A stretch of 64,000 nt of DNA, taken from the NCBI RefSeq assembly GCF_900299535.1, contig NZ_OMKE01000016.1, forward strand, positions 1 to 64,000, read 5' to 3'. This document shows, piece after piece, positions 36,247 through 45,316 of this stretch (positions are counted from its first letter, which is position 1; each line of letters opens with the position of its first letter). A program made the position numbers and the translations under genes. The notes below the pieces were generated by a model. That model searched no databases, was not told where the DNA came from, and saw only the letters and a program-made list of their open reading frames with translations. This DNA comes from Aquimarina aquimarini (GTDB lineage Bacteria; Bacteroidota; Bacteroidia; Flavobacteriales; Flavobacteriaceae).

Positions 36247-38262
36247 CTATTTATAACTACGTGTTTTTAATTCAATATTATCGAAGATTAAATCTTCTTT
36301 ATGTAATTCGGCATCTTTAGGCTCACCTTTGTATTCCCACGCAGCTACATACTTAAAGTTTTTATCATCTCTAAGAGCCTCTCCTTTTTGTTCTCCTGAC
36401 TGTTCTACTGATTCTTCTCTAAAATGTCCTCCACACGATTCATTACGATGTAATGCATCTTTGGCAAACAACTCTCCTAATTCAAGAAAATCTGCTACTC
36501 TTCCTGCTTTTTCTAACTCAGGATTCATACCTTCTTTTGATCCAGGAACCTTTACATTTTTCCAGAAATCTTCTCTCAACACAGCTATTTCTTCAATAGC
36601 TTCTTTCAGATCTTTTTCATTACGAGACATTCCACACTTATTCCACATAATCTTACCTAATTTCTTATGGTAATAATCTACAGAATGTTGACCTGACCCA
36701 TTCATTAATTTATCTATACGATCTTTTACCTCTTTTTCGGCCTGATCAAACTCTGGAGTATCAGTAGGAATTTTACCAGTACGGATATCATGAGATAAAT
36801 AATCTCCTATAGTATACGGTAACACAAAATACCCATCTGCTAATCCTTGCATCAATGCCGAGGCTCCAAGTCTATTGGCTCCATGATCAGAGAAATTGGC
36901 TTCTCCAGCAGCATAACACCCAGGAACAGTTGTTTGTAAATTATAATCAACCCAAAGACCTCCCATTGTATAATGTACTGCAGGATATATCATCATTGGA
37001 GTAACATATGGATTTTCATCCACAATTTTTTCATACATCTGAAATAGGTTTCCATATTTACTTTCGATAACCTCTTCTCCTAATGCGGTAATTTTATCTG
37101 GTGAAGGATCATGAATACCAGAAGTCAATGCTTTTTCTTTTCCGTATCGTTGGATTGCTGATGCGAAATCTAAATATACAGCTTCTCCCGTTTTATTCAC
37201 TCCAAAACCAGCATCACAACGTTCTTTTGCCGCTCTAGAAGCAACATCTCGAGGTACTAAATTACCAAATGCAGGATAACGACGTTCTAGATAATAATCT
37301 CTTTCTTCTTCTGATAATTGAGTAGGCTTTAATTTTCCTGCTCGTATTGCTTCTGCATCTTCTATTCTTTTAGGCACCCATATACGACCATCATTACGCA
37401 ATGACTCTGACATCAATGTTAATTTTGACTGATGATCTCCCGAAACAGGGATACAAGTAGGGTGAATTTGAGTGTAACATGGGTTTGCAAAAAAGGCTCC
37501 TCTTCGGTGCGCTCTCCATGCTGCCATCACATTACTTCCCATTGCATTAGTACTCAAAAAGAACACATTACCATATCCTCCTGAAGCAAGCACTACTGCA
37601 TGTGCAGAATGACGTTCTATTTTTCCTGTAACTAGGTCACGAGCAATAATTCCTCTTGCTTTGCCATCAACTTTTACCAAGTCTAGCATTTCATGACGAT
37701 TAAAAGGTTGTATTTTTCCTCTATTAATCTGTCGATTCATAGCAGAATATGCCCCTAATAATAATTGCTGACCTGTTTGTCCTTTTGCATAAAATGTACG
37801 AGATACCAACACCCCACCAAAAGAACGGTTATCTAATAATCCACCATATTCTCTTGCAAAAGGAACACCTTGTGCAACACATTGATCAATTATATTTCCT
37901 GAGACTTCTGCTAATCTATGTACATTTGCTTCACGAGATCTGTAATCTCCTCCTTTTACCGTATCATAAAATAATCGGTAGTTAGAATCTCCATCTCCTT
38001 GATAATTTTTTGCTGCGTTTATTCCCCCTTGCGCTGCAATCGAATGCGCACGTCGTGGAGAATCAGAGTAACAAAATGTTTTTACATTATATCCAAGTTC
38101 AGCCAAAGTAGCAGCTGCACTTCCTCCTGCTAATCCTGTACCAACAACAATAACATCTATATTTCTTTTGTTGGCTGGATTAACCAGATTAATTGTGTTT
38201 TTATGTTTTGTCCACTTATCTGCCAGTGGACCTTCAGGTATTTTAGAATCTAAAATTGACAT
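36247..38262 (-). CDS. sdhA: Succinate dehydrogenase/fumarate reductase flavoprotein subunit
   Basis: 671 residues, the longer epsilonproteobacterial/Bacteroidetes form. The FAD Rossmann motif is [21 protein letters not shown]73 in [11 protein letters not shown] is at the covalent FAD attachment position. The active-site region includes QIHPTCIP, the Arg-rich segment [17 protein letters not shown] and [11 protein letters not shown], and then [20 protein letters not shown]. It oxidises succinate to fumarate in the TCA cycle. The sdhC stop lies 13 bases upstream of its start. Confidence 0.97.
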   Translation of the reverse strand: MSILDSKIPEGPLADKWTKHKNTINLVNPANKRNIDVIVVGTGLAGGSAAATLAELGYNVKTFCYSDSPRRAHSIAAQGGINAAKNYQGDGDSNYRLFYDTVKGGDYRSREANVHRLAEVSGNIIDQCVAQGVPFAREYGGLLDNRSFGGVLVSRTFYAKGQTGQQLLLGAYSAMNRQINRGKIQPFNRHEMLDLVKVDGKARGIIARDLVTGKIERHSAHAVVLASGGYGNVFFLSTNAMGSNVMAAWRAHRRGAFFANPCYTQIHPTCIPVSGDHQSKLTLMSESLRNDGRIWVPKRIEDAEAIRAGKLKPTQLSEEERDYYLERRYPAFGNLVPRDVASRAAKERCDAGFGVNKTGEAVYLDFASAIQRYGKEKALTSGIHDPSPDKITALGEEVIESKYGNLFQMYEKIVDENPYVTPMMIYPAVHYTMGGLWVDYNLQTTVPGCYAAGEANFSDHGANRLGASALMQGLADGYFVLPYTIGDYLSHDIRTGKIPTDTPEFDQAEKEVKDRIDKLMNGSGQHSVDYYHKKLGKIMWNKCGMSRNEKDLKEAIEEIAVLREDFWKNVKVPGSKEGMNPELEKAGRVADFLELGELFAKDALHRNESCGGHFREESVEQSGEQKGEALRDDKNFKYVAAWEYKGEPKDAELHKEDLIFDNIELKTRSYK

Positions 38263-38275
38263 ATTAGTGGTGTTT

Positions 38276-38935
38276 TTAATGAGTAAAATGAAGTACTACA
38301 GCAACAATAACAAATCCTAGCGGTACTCCTATTGCAAAAACCTTAGCAAATTTGGTTGCCGCAGACGAGTATTTATTATTAAATCCTACGGATTGAAATG
38401 AAGATGCAAATCCATGCCACAAATGCAACGCCAAAAATACAAATGAAAGCACATATAATCCTGTACGTACAGGGCTTTCAAATTTATGTAGTAATTCTGT
38501 ATAATATCGAGTAGGATCTTCTGGTGCGAATTCTATATATTTATGTACTATCTCTGGAACCCAAAAATCATAAAAATGCAATCCTAAGAAAGCTAGAACT
38601 ACCAATCCAGAATAAATCATATTTCTAGACATCCAAGAAGAATTTGCTCCTCCATTATATTTTGCATACTTGATTGCTCTGGCATTTCTGTTTTTAATTT
38701 CTAATACAAAACCCATCACAAAATGAAAAACCACTCCAAAAATCAATACTGGTTGCAGTGCAAATTGAACTAACGGATTTGTTCCCATAAAATGAGAAAG
38801 TTCATTAAATATATCTGGGCTAAAAACCGCAGTAAAGTTAATGGTAAAGTGTTGTAATAAGAAGAAAACCAAGAAAAGGCCTGAAAGTGCCATGGCTACT
38901 TTTCTCGCTATTGAAGATTTTATCAATCCACCCAT
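38276..38935 (-). CDS. sdhC: Succinate dehydrogenase cytochrome b subunit
   Basis: The start at 38935 ([19 protein letters not shown]) is chosen because the 20-residue upstream extension is atypical for the family and runs through the promoter. The product is 219 residues with five hydrophobic segments, the B-type single-subunit di-haem anchor as in Wolinella fumarate reductase. His residues in [21 protein letters not shown] and LHLWHGF are candidate haem ligands. It anchors SdhAB and reacts with menaquinone. It is the first gene of the operon. Confidence 0.94.
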   Translation of the reverse strand: MGGLIKSSIARKVAMALSGLFLVFFLLQHFTINFTAVFSPDIFNELSHFMGTNPLVQFALQPVLIFGVVFHFVMGFVLEIKNRNARAIKYAKYNGGANSSWMSRNMIYSGLVVLAFLGLHFYDFWVPEIVHKYIEFAPEDPTRYYTELLHKFESPVRTGLYVLSFVFLALHLWHGFASSFQSVGFNNKYSSAATKFAKVFAIGVPLGFVIVAVVLHFTH

Positions 38936-38964
38936 TATATAAAAATGTTTAGTTAATTGGAAAA

Positions 38965-38995
38965 CAAAAATAGGACTCACCACTGTTTTAGCCAA
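38965..38995 (-). promoter_or_regulatory. sdhCAB promoter, TTG-N20-TATTTTTG
   Basis: On the minus strand TTG (38995-38993) is followed after 20 bases by TATTTTTG (38972-38965), matching the Bacteroidetes -33/-7 consensus. Transcription would begin near 38960, about 25 bases before the sdhC ATG. Confidence 0.65.
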
Positions 38996-39143
38996 GCTTT
39001 AACTTGGGTTTGTTCTGCTATTTATAATGAATATAAAAAAGAAAAGGGTTTTGTTCTTAATTCTTTACTAAAACGTTTGAAATCGACAATTAAGTTTCAT
39101 CAAAAAACAAAGCTTTTTTTTACATTTATATTAATTTTACCTT

Positions 39144-40289
39144 ATGCAAAATATCAATTCCAAACTTCCAGAAGTTTCTACCACTATTTTTACAGTAATG
39201 AGTCAAATGGCCTCTCATTATAATGCTATTAATCTCTCTCAAGGTTTTCCAAATTTTGATGCCAGTTCAGAACTCATCAATCTCGTTACAAAAGCGATGC
39301 AAGAAGGGCATAATCAATATGCTCCTATGCCTGGATTTTTACCGCTAAGAGAAATTATTGCAGAAAAAAACAATACATTATATAATCGTAGTTATCACCC
39401 AGAAACAGAAGTTACAATCACCTCTGGTGCTACACAAGCTATCTTTACAATAATCGCTACATTTATCTCTTCAGGAGATGAGGTGATTATTTTTAAACCT
39501 GCTTATGATTCTTATGAACCTTCTATCTCATTGTTTGGAGGAACGGTAATTCCTATACAATTATCTTCATCTACTTATAGCGTAAATTGGGAAGAGGTTG
39601 CTTCTAAGATTTCTTCTAAAACCAAAATGATTATCATCAACACTCCTCATAATCCTAGTGGTAGTGTCCTATCAAAAGAAGATATGTTACGCTTAGAAAA
39701 ATTATTAAAAGATACAGATATCATTTTATTAAGTGATGAGGTATATGAACATATTATTTTTGAAGGCCAATCACACCAAAGTGCTGCATTATATAATGGA
39801 TTGGCTGAACGCGCTTTTATCACTGCTTCTTTTGGAAAAACTTTTCATACTACTGGTTGGAAAACGGGGTATTGCCTTGCTCCAAAAGAATTGATGACAG
39901 AATTCAGAAAAGTACATCAATTTAATGTGTTTTCTGGTAACAATCCCATTCAACATGCACTAGCCACCTATCTAAAGACTCCTGACAACTATCTTTATTT
40001 ATCTAATTTTTATCAGAAAAAGCGAGATTTCTTTCTATCATTAATAGCAAATTCCCGTTTTAGTTTTACTCCAGCATCTGGAACCTATTTTCAATTACTA
40101 AATTATTCATCTATTACAAAAGAAAACGATATTGATTTTGCCGAAAGATTGACAAAAGAACACAAAGTTGCTGCTATCCCTGTATCTGTTTTTAATCACA
40201 ATAATAGAGATGATAAAGTGCTTCGCTTTTGTTTTGCAAAAACAGAAGATACACTAAAAAGAGCGGCAGAGATTCTTTGTAACATATAG
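39144..40289 (+). CDS. ybdL: Methionine aminotransferase (YbdL type), PLP-dependent
   Basis: 381 residues of fold type I aminotransferase. The N terminus (KLPEVSTTIFTVMSQMA, NAINLSQGFPNFD) and the segment NQYAPMPGFLPLRE match E. coli YbdL closely. Other family motifs are INTPHNPSGSVL, LSDEVYEHIIFEGQ and SFGKTFHTTGWKTGYC, the last placing the PLP lysine at K232, and VLRFCFAK at the end. YbdL-type enzymes transaminate methionine and act in methionine salvage; specificity is from the family. Confidence 0.93.
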   Translation: MQNINSKLPEVSTTIFTVMSQMASHYNAINLSQGFPNFDASSELINLVTKAMQEGHNQYAPMPGFLPLREIIAEKNNTLYNRSYHPETEVTITSGATQAIFTIIATFISSGDEVIIFKPAYDSYEPSISLFGGTVIPIQLSSSTYSVNWEEVASKISSKTKMIIINTPHNPSGSVLSKEDMLRLEKLLKDTDIILLSDEVYEHIIFEGQSHQSAALYNGLAERAFITASFGKTFHTTGWKTGYCLAPKELMTEFRKVHQFNVFSGNNPIQHALATYLKTPDNYLYLSNFYQKKRDFFLSLIANSRFSFTPASGTYFQLLNYSSITKENDIDFAERLTKEHKVAAIPVSVFNHNNRDDKVLRFCFAKTEDTLKRAAEILCNI

Positions 40290-40321
40290 CAAGTTTACAA
40301 GGACAAAACAATTCTTTTGTT

Positions 40322-41428
40322 TTAGAAATCAAATCTCAATTGGATGATCTCTATCTCTTGTTTCTGTTTTTGTTTTTGTTTTTCTCGTGCTGTATTGAGA
40401 TTAGAAAGTGAAATCCCTAATAAACGTACCGAGTTTTTCATTTTTTCTTGATAGAGTAATTCTTTTGCGGTCTCCAACAAAATAGTAGCATCGTTTACAA
40501 AATAAGGTAATGTTTTACTCCTGGTTTGTAAGGTGAAATCACTGTATCTAATTTTCAATGTTACTGTTCTGCCTGATACTTTACTTATTTTCAAACGTTT
40601 TTGAAGTTCTTCTGCAATACCTTCTAATCGTTCTAGCATATAAATTTCTGAGGCAATGTTTTCACTAAAAGTACGTTCTGCTGCTAATGATTTCCTTTCT
40701 CTATTTGGTTTTACTTGGCTCAAGTGTACCCCTCTTACAATACGATAATAATGCCCTCCTGATTTACCAAAATATTGAGTCAAGAATTCTTCTGATTTTG
40801 TTTTTAAATCTTTTCCTGTATAGATTCCCATTTCATACATCTTGGCTTGAGTAACTTTACCTACCCCATAGAACTTTTTCACATCCAGATCTTCCAAAAA
40901 GCCAATAACCTCTTCAGGATCTACTGTTTTTTGTCCATTAGGTTTATTATAATCACTGGCAACTTTGGCTATAAATTTATTGATCGATATCCCTGCAGAA
41001 GCGGTTAATCCTACTTCATCAAAAATACGTTTCCTAATTTCTTCTGCAATAAGTGTCGCGCTGGGATTTCCCTTTTTGTTTTCTGTAACATCCAAATAAG
41101 CTTCATCAAGAGATAATGGTTCTACCAAATCTGTATAATCAAAGAATATCTTTCTAATTTGAATTGATATCTCTTTATATCTATCGTATCGCGGCTTAAC
41201 AAAAATAAGATCAGCGCAAAGTCTTCTTGCTTTTACTCCTGGCATAGCGGATCGCACACCAAAAACTCTAGCTTCATAACTTGCAGCACTTACAACACCA
41301 CGTTTCCCTCCTCCTCCTACAGCCAATGGTTTTCCTTTAAGTTCAGGATTATCCATTTGCTCTACAGAGGCATAAAAAGCATCCATATCTACATGAATAA
41401 TTTTTCTATGTACATCCAACTCTTCCAC
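40322..41428 (-). CDS. dinB: DNA polymerase IV
   Basis: 368 residues, Y-family translesion polymerase. IIHVDMDAFYASVEQ carries the first catalytic Asp, and PLSLDEAYLDVTENKKGNP the Asp-Glu pair. SAGISINKFIAKVASDYNKP and KFYGVGKVTQAKM (helix-hairpin-helix) follow, then the little-finger domain. The C terminus (QKQKQKQEIEIIQLRFDF) is Gln/Lys-rich and ends in QLRFDF, a plausible beta-clamp-binding tail. The gene converges on ybdL with 32 bases between stops. Confidence 0.96.
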   Translation of the reverse strand: MEELDVHRKIIHVDMDAFYASVEQMDNPELKGKPLAVGGGGKRGVVSAASYEARVFGVRSAMPGVKARRLCADLIFVKPRYDRYKEISIQIRKIFFDYTDLVEPLSLDEAYLDVTENKKGNPSATLIAEEIRKRIFDEVGLTASAGISINKFIAKVASDYNKPNGQKTVDPEEVIGFLEDLDVKKFYGVGKVTQAKMYEMGIYTGKDLKTKSEEFLTQYFGKSGGHYYRIVRGVHLSQVKPNRERKSLAAERTFSENIASEIYMLERLEGIAEELQKRLKISKVSGRTVTLKIRYSDFTLQTRSKTLPYFVNDATILLETAKELLYQEKMKNSVRLLGISLSNLNTAREKQKQKQKQEIEIIQLRFDF

Positions 41429-41432
41429 TTTA

Positions 41433-41440
41433 CAAAAATA
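41433..41440 (-). promoter_or_regulatory. Possible dinB -7 box TATTTTTG
   Basis: The plus strand reads CAAAAATA, a perfect complement of TAnnTTTG, only 5 bases upstream of the dinB ATG. If used, the mRNA would be nearly leaderless. No -33 TTG at the expected distance, so support is weak. Confidence 0.3.
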
Positions 41441-41496
41441 AAGGATTTAGAATGTTATTTTATTCAGTCTCTATTCATAATAGTATAAATTCCTAT

Positions 41497-41504
41497 TATC
41501 TTTG
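41497..41504 (+). promoter_or_regulatory. -7 box TATCTTTG upstream of the CYTH gene
   Basis: A perfect TAnnTTTG match 42 bases before the ATG at 41547; the -33 element is unclear. Confidence 0.45.
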
Positions 41505-41546
41505 ATTTTTGTATTACAAATTTATATTACAAAAACTACCTAGTTC

Positions 41547-42014
41547 ATGATTGAAATAGAGCGTAAATTCCTTGTAAACTCTAAAGATTTTAAAAACGTT
41601 GCTCAAAAAAACACTCGTATCACACAGGGATTTCTCAATACAGACCCTCAACGAACTGTTCGTATTCGAATAAAAGGGCAAAATGCTTTTATCACCATAA
41701 AAGGAATTAGTAATGTTTCTGGAACTTCTAGATATGAATGGGAAAAAGAAATTGATATAGCAGAGGCTGAAGAACTTTTACTTTTATGTAAAAAAGGGGT
41801 CATAGAAAAAACTCGATATGAAATAGTTTCTGAAAAACACATATATGAAGTTGATGAATTTCATGGAGAAAACCAAGGTCTTATCATTGCCGAAATCGAA
41901 CTACAGGATGAAGATGAAATCTTCTTGAAACCTGATTGGCTAGGAGCAGAGGTTACAGGTGACACTAAATATTATAATTCTCAATTAAGCAACACTCCTT
42001 ATACTACATGGTAA
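41547..42014 (+). CDS. CYTH-domain protein (triphosphatase/adenylate cyclase fold)
   Basis: 155 residues, a single CYTH domain. The N-terminal signature is IEIERKFLV (E-x-E-R-K), followed by basic strands RTVRIRIKGQNAFITIKG and acidic strands EWEKEI and LIIAEIELQDEDE, which line the triphosphate tunnel. Short bacterial CYTH proteins are mostly inorganic or nucleoside triphosphatases rather than cyclases; the activity here is inferred from length. Confidence 0.92.
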   Translation: MIEIERKFLVNSKDFKNVAQKNTRITQGFLNTDPQRTVRIRIKGQNAFITIKGISNVSGTSRYEWEKEIDIAEAEELLLLCKKGVIEKTRYEIVSEKHIYEVDEFHGENQGLIIAEIELQDEDEIFLKPDWLGAEVTGDTKYYNSQLSNTPYTTW

Positions 42015-42154
42015 ATCCTTAGTACCAACCTCTTCTGTATAACTGTCGCAAAAATCTTCTAATACCCCCCTTTTAAGAAAAAGAAAAAAATTACTCGTAA
42101 GGTTTTCATTATCAATACGTCTAAGCATCTATTGTTAACCAAAAGTTTTACACA

Positions 42155-43060
42155 ATGTCACACAACTCAAAAAAATCCCTTCTAGGGATATTACTCTTTG
42201 TTTGCTCTTTTTTAACTTCCTTCTCTCAGATTCCAGTGGATGGATTTTATCCTCAAAAAGACTCTTTTACACTTGCTTCCAGCTACAGCTACAAGAGTTA
42301 TGATCAATTTTATAGAGGTACTACTTTATCTGAAGGAAATCCTGCTGGATTAGGAGAAATCACCTCTTCTATCATTTCTATATATGGACAATATGCTATT
42401 ACAAACTGGTTATCAACCACCCTTACTTTACCCTATATCAGTATCGAAAGTAAAGAAGGTGTACTTGACCCCGTTTTACAAACTGCACAAACTGATGGAG
42501 TTCAGGATTTAGGGATTTTTATAAAAGCTAAAGTTTTGGAAAAGGAATTTGATAATTCTTCAAGGATTAATCTAGGTCTGGCCTCAGGGGTTACTTTTCC
42601 TACCGGAAATTATGATGGTGCAGGAGTTCTCTCTATTGGTAATGAGGCTACAGCTATTACAGGGTCTGCTATATTTCAATACAAAACTCCGTTTCATATA
42701 TTTAGTGAGTTTCAATTAGGGTATAGTCTACGAAGCAGTACTGATTTTGATATCCCAAATGCCGTTGTATACAATACCAAAATTGGATATTACAATAAGT
42801 TCTTTTATTTACATGCCCAGCTCGATATACAAAACTCTTTTTCTGGATATGATATTGGCACTCCTGAATTTGGAAATGCAGGTGGAGCTGCGATTTTACC
42901 TGAAACAGAAGTAGATTTCACAGATTTGTCTTTCGTTTTCTATATCCCTATCTACAAAAATAATATTGGTATTTCTGCTAGTTATGGAGCTACTCTAGAT
43001 GGCAGAAACTATAATAAACATTCTTCTTTTTCATTTGGATTAGTGTATACTAATCAATGA
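42155..43060 (+). CDS. Outer-membrane beta-barrel protein (phenol-degradation MetA-like)
   Basis: 301 residues with a signal peptide (cleavage near TSFSQ). The mature part shows amphipathic strands ending in aromatic residues: YGQYAITNWLSTTLTLPYI, NLGLASGVTFPTGNYDGAG, and the C-terminal FSFGLVYTNQ. The pattern of a transported-solute barrel such as PF13557 (phenol MetA degradation-like) fits, but the substrate is unknown. It stands alone; a palindrome-type terminator follows. Confidence 0.65.
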   Translation: MSHNSKKSLLGILLFVCSFLTSFSQIPVDGFYPQKDSFTLASSYSYKSYDQFYRGTTLSEGNPAGLGEITSSIISIYGQYAITNWLSTTLTLPYISIESKEGVLDPVLQTAQTDGVQDLGIFIKAKVLEKEFDNSSRINLGLASGVTFPTGNYDGAGVLSIGNEATAITGSAIFQYKTPFHIFSEFQLGYSLRSSTDFDIPNAVVYNTKIGYYNKFFYLHAQLDIQNSFSGYDIGTPEFGNAGGAAILPETEVDFTDLSFVFYIPIYKNNIGISASYGATLDGRNYNKHSSFSFGLVYTNQ

Positions 43061-43140
43061 AGTGTTTTAAACATTTTCAATAATAAAGATTTTCTTCCCC
43101 ATCAAGCATATCAAAATGATGGGGGTAATTTCAAACACTT
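43058..43140. repeat. Degenerate relative of the 19229-19390 palindromic element
   Basis: Starting in the stop codon of the barrel gene, TGAAGTGTTTTAAACATTTT and the following CAA match 21 of 23 bases of the left arm at 19229-19251. The right end (43133-43140, AAACACTT) pairs with 43060-43067. It encloses the terminator at 43096-43125. Confidence 0.4.
43096..43125. terminator. Bidirectional terminator between convergent genes
   Basis: CCCCATCA (43097-43104) and TGATGGGG (43117-43124) form an 8-bp stem, extended by a T-G pair, with a 12-base loop. It lies between the stops at 43060 (plus) and 43131 (minus). Confidence 0.65.
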
Positions 43141-43532
43141 TCTAATAGTGATTCTAATTGATTCTCATTGATTGGCTTAATAATATATCCTGAAATTAAA
43201 TCAAACTTCTTAGCCTTTTCTTTGTCTGTAGGATTATCTGAAGAAGATAAAATGTAAATAATAATTTCCTTTTTTATATCTGGAGTGATCGTAACAAACT
43301 CTTCTAGAAACTCCCATCCATCCATAACAGGCATATTAATGTCTAATAAGATCAAGTCAGGTAATTTCTCAATTTTCCCAATTCTAGATTTCATAAAATT
43401 AATTCCTTCTTCTCCATTAGAGAACACTAATAATTCTTGATTAGGACTGAGTTTATTTACAATTTTTTTTATAATAAATTGATGAATATTATCATCATCT
43501 ATTAGGCATAAAATATGCTTACCTTTAATCAT
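43131..43532 (-). CDS. Single-domain response regulator (CheY-like)
   Basis: 133 residues, only a receiver domain. The acidic pocket is CLIDDDN, the phosphoacceptor is D64 in LILLDINMPVMDGW, and the switch residues lie in YILSSSDN with the conserved Lys in YIIKPIN. There is no output domain. It overlaps the upstream kinase gene by 4 bases (ATGA), so it is translationally coupled and likely receives phosphate from that kinase. Output is probably by protein contact or phosphorelay. Confidence 0.94.
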   Translation of the reverse strand: MIKGKHILCLIDDDNIHQFIIKKIVNKLSPNQELLVFSNGEEGINFMKSRIGKIEKLPDLILLDINMPVMDGWEFLEEFVTITPDIKKEIIIYILSSSDNPTDKEKAKKFDLISGYIIKPINENQLESLLESV

Positions 43533-45040
43533 AATATAATATTTATGGTAAATCTGGTTCCTTTATTTGGCTCACTATCAATATCTATGGTTCCTTTTAA
43601 TGCTTCTATCTGGGATTTGATTATAAAAAGCCCAAGCCCTTTGGCACTAGTATTGGTATGAAAGGTTTTTCTGAATCCAAAAACTTTTTGTTTATATTTT
43701 TTTAAATCAATTCCTAATCCATTATCCTCAAAAATTAATTGAACTCCTTTATCTATCTTTTTTGAAGAAATATAAATTACTGGTTTTCTTTGTGGGGCAC
43801 AATATTTTAAAGAATTTGAAATCAGGTTAAGAAAAATGCTTCTGAGATAAGCATAGGAATAAGAGATTGTATCAATTTTAAAATCAGTATGGATCTTTGC
43901 TTGGGTTTCCATAATCTTTGCACTTAATTGTCTTTTTGTTTCTTCACATGTTTCCAATAGAGATATGTCCTGAATAGTCATATCTGTAGCTTGATTAATT
44001 TGCACTACATTGATCAAATCTTTCATAGTTTTATTTAACAATTCGGCAGAATTCTTGATCATGTTAGTGTATCCTATTTGTTCTTCGGTAAGTCTACTTT
44101 CTTCTAAAAACTTGGTCAGCATAAAGATATTAGCTACTGGTGATCTAAGATTATGAGAGGTTATGTATGCATAATCCTCTAACTGCTTATTTTTTGCTAT
44201 TAATTCTTGTAATGTTGCTTCTATCTTTTGCTCTTGTTTTATTGCACTGGTAATATTTCTAGCAATCCCAAACACTTCTCCTGTATGATCTAATGCCGTA
44301 GCATTCCAATCCAACCAGATCGTTTCTCCTTTTTTGGTTATATACCGATTTCTAAAATTAAATATTGTGGTCCCATCAAATTGTTTGGCTGCCTCTGCCA
44401 CTGTGTTTTGCTGATCATCAGGGTGTACAAAAAATAGATATGGTTTCTCCATCAATTCTTTTTCTGTATACCCCATAGTTTTACTCCATTGCGGATTCAG
44501 CTTTGTAAAATACCCCTCAGGGTTAGAAATTGTAATTAAATCCTGGCTTAGATTAAACAAATCCTCTAATTGTCTGTTTTTAAGTTTTAAGGCTATTAAA
44601 TCCTCTTCTATAGAAGATTTTTTTGATTTTTGTTTAGTAATATCCTTGGCAATGAGTAAAAACTCATTTGTACTTCCTATTTTGGTTATGATCCACTCAA
44701 ACCAAATAACATCTCCTAATTTACTAACCATTCTACTTTTAAACGGCCTAGGGTTTGCCATTTGCAGTCGACTTTCTATTGCATGTTTTGTTTTACTTCT
44801 ATCTTCATAATATACCAACGTTAAATAAGGGATCGTAAGAAGTTCTTTTTTGTCATACCCCAATAAAACAGACCATTGAGGATTTGATTCAACAAAATAT
44901 CCCTTATCATTTATAATTGTAATAAGATCATTGTTTAGTACACTCTTTTTTATGTATACAGAACTTGTTTTCATGAGATTAAAATTAGTAGTGAAACGAT
45001 CTAATAACTTTTTTAAATAGCTATTTTTTTTAATCCACAA
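43529..45040 (-). CDS. PAS-PAS sensor histidine kinase
   Basis: 503 residues; the ATG at 44974 (MKTSSVYIKK) is an alternative start. There is no transmembrane segment, so it is cytoplasmic. Two PAS/PAC units occur at about 35-140 (FVESNPQWSVLLGYDKKEL) and 165-270 (FTKLNPQWSKTMGYTEKEL, IFNFRNRYITKKGETIWLDW). The HisKA motif ITSHNLRSPVANI has H296. The ATPase domain has NLISNSLKYCAP (N box), DNGLGIDLKKY (G1) and KGLGLFIIKSQ (G2). Its partner is the overlapping receiver gene. The signal is unknown. Confidence 0.93.
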   Translation of the reverse strand: MWIKKNSYLKKLLDRFTTNFNLMKTSSVYIKKSVLNNDLITIINDKGYFVESNPQWSVLLGYDKKELLTIPYLTLVYYEDRSKTKHAIESRLQMANPRPFKSRMVSKLGDVIWFEWIITKIGSTNEFLLIAKDITKQKSKKSSIEEDLIALKLKNRQLEDLFNLSQDLITISNPEGYFTKLNPQWSKTMGYTEKELMEKPYLFFVHPDDQQNTVAEAAKQFDGTTIFNFRNRYITKKGETIWLDWNATALDHTGEVFGIARNITSAIKQEQKIEATLQELIAKNKQLEDYAYITSHNLRSPVANIFMLTKFLEESRLTEEQIGYTNMIKNSAELLNKTMKDLINVVQINQATDMTIQDISLLETCEETKRQLSAKIMETQAKIHTDFKIDTISYSYAYLRSIFLNLISNSLKYCAPQRKPVIYISSKKIDKGVQLIFEDNGLGIDLKKYKQKVFGFRKTFHTNTSAKGLGLFIIKSQIEALKGTIDIDSEPNKGTRFTINIIL

Positions 45041-45316
45041 ACATTAAAAATAGGTTTATCTGGGTAGTACATTCAAAATACTAAGAATCATAAACAATAC
45101 AATCCTTGTATTAAAGTTACCATAATAACACAACATAAACAACTAGAAATCAATAATAAATGAAGAAAAAACAAACCTCTTCTTATTCAAAATACATATA
45201 ATTATCACTACCTTTAAATTATTCCTATTTATGATCCTGAATTATACAAGTTTTCTATCTCATGAAAAAATCTTTTGTTTATCTTACATTCATTAACTTA
45301 TTCAGCCCCTAAGTTT

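Noticed and set aside
36329..36673. 114-codon frame antisense to sdhA
   Set aside because: Shadow of the conserved flavoprotein gene; no promoter or family similarity.
40303..40320. Terminator between ybdL and dinB
   Set aside because: Only a 6-bp A/T-rich stem (ACAAAA/TTTTGT); too weak to call though some termination between these convergent genes is expected.
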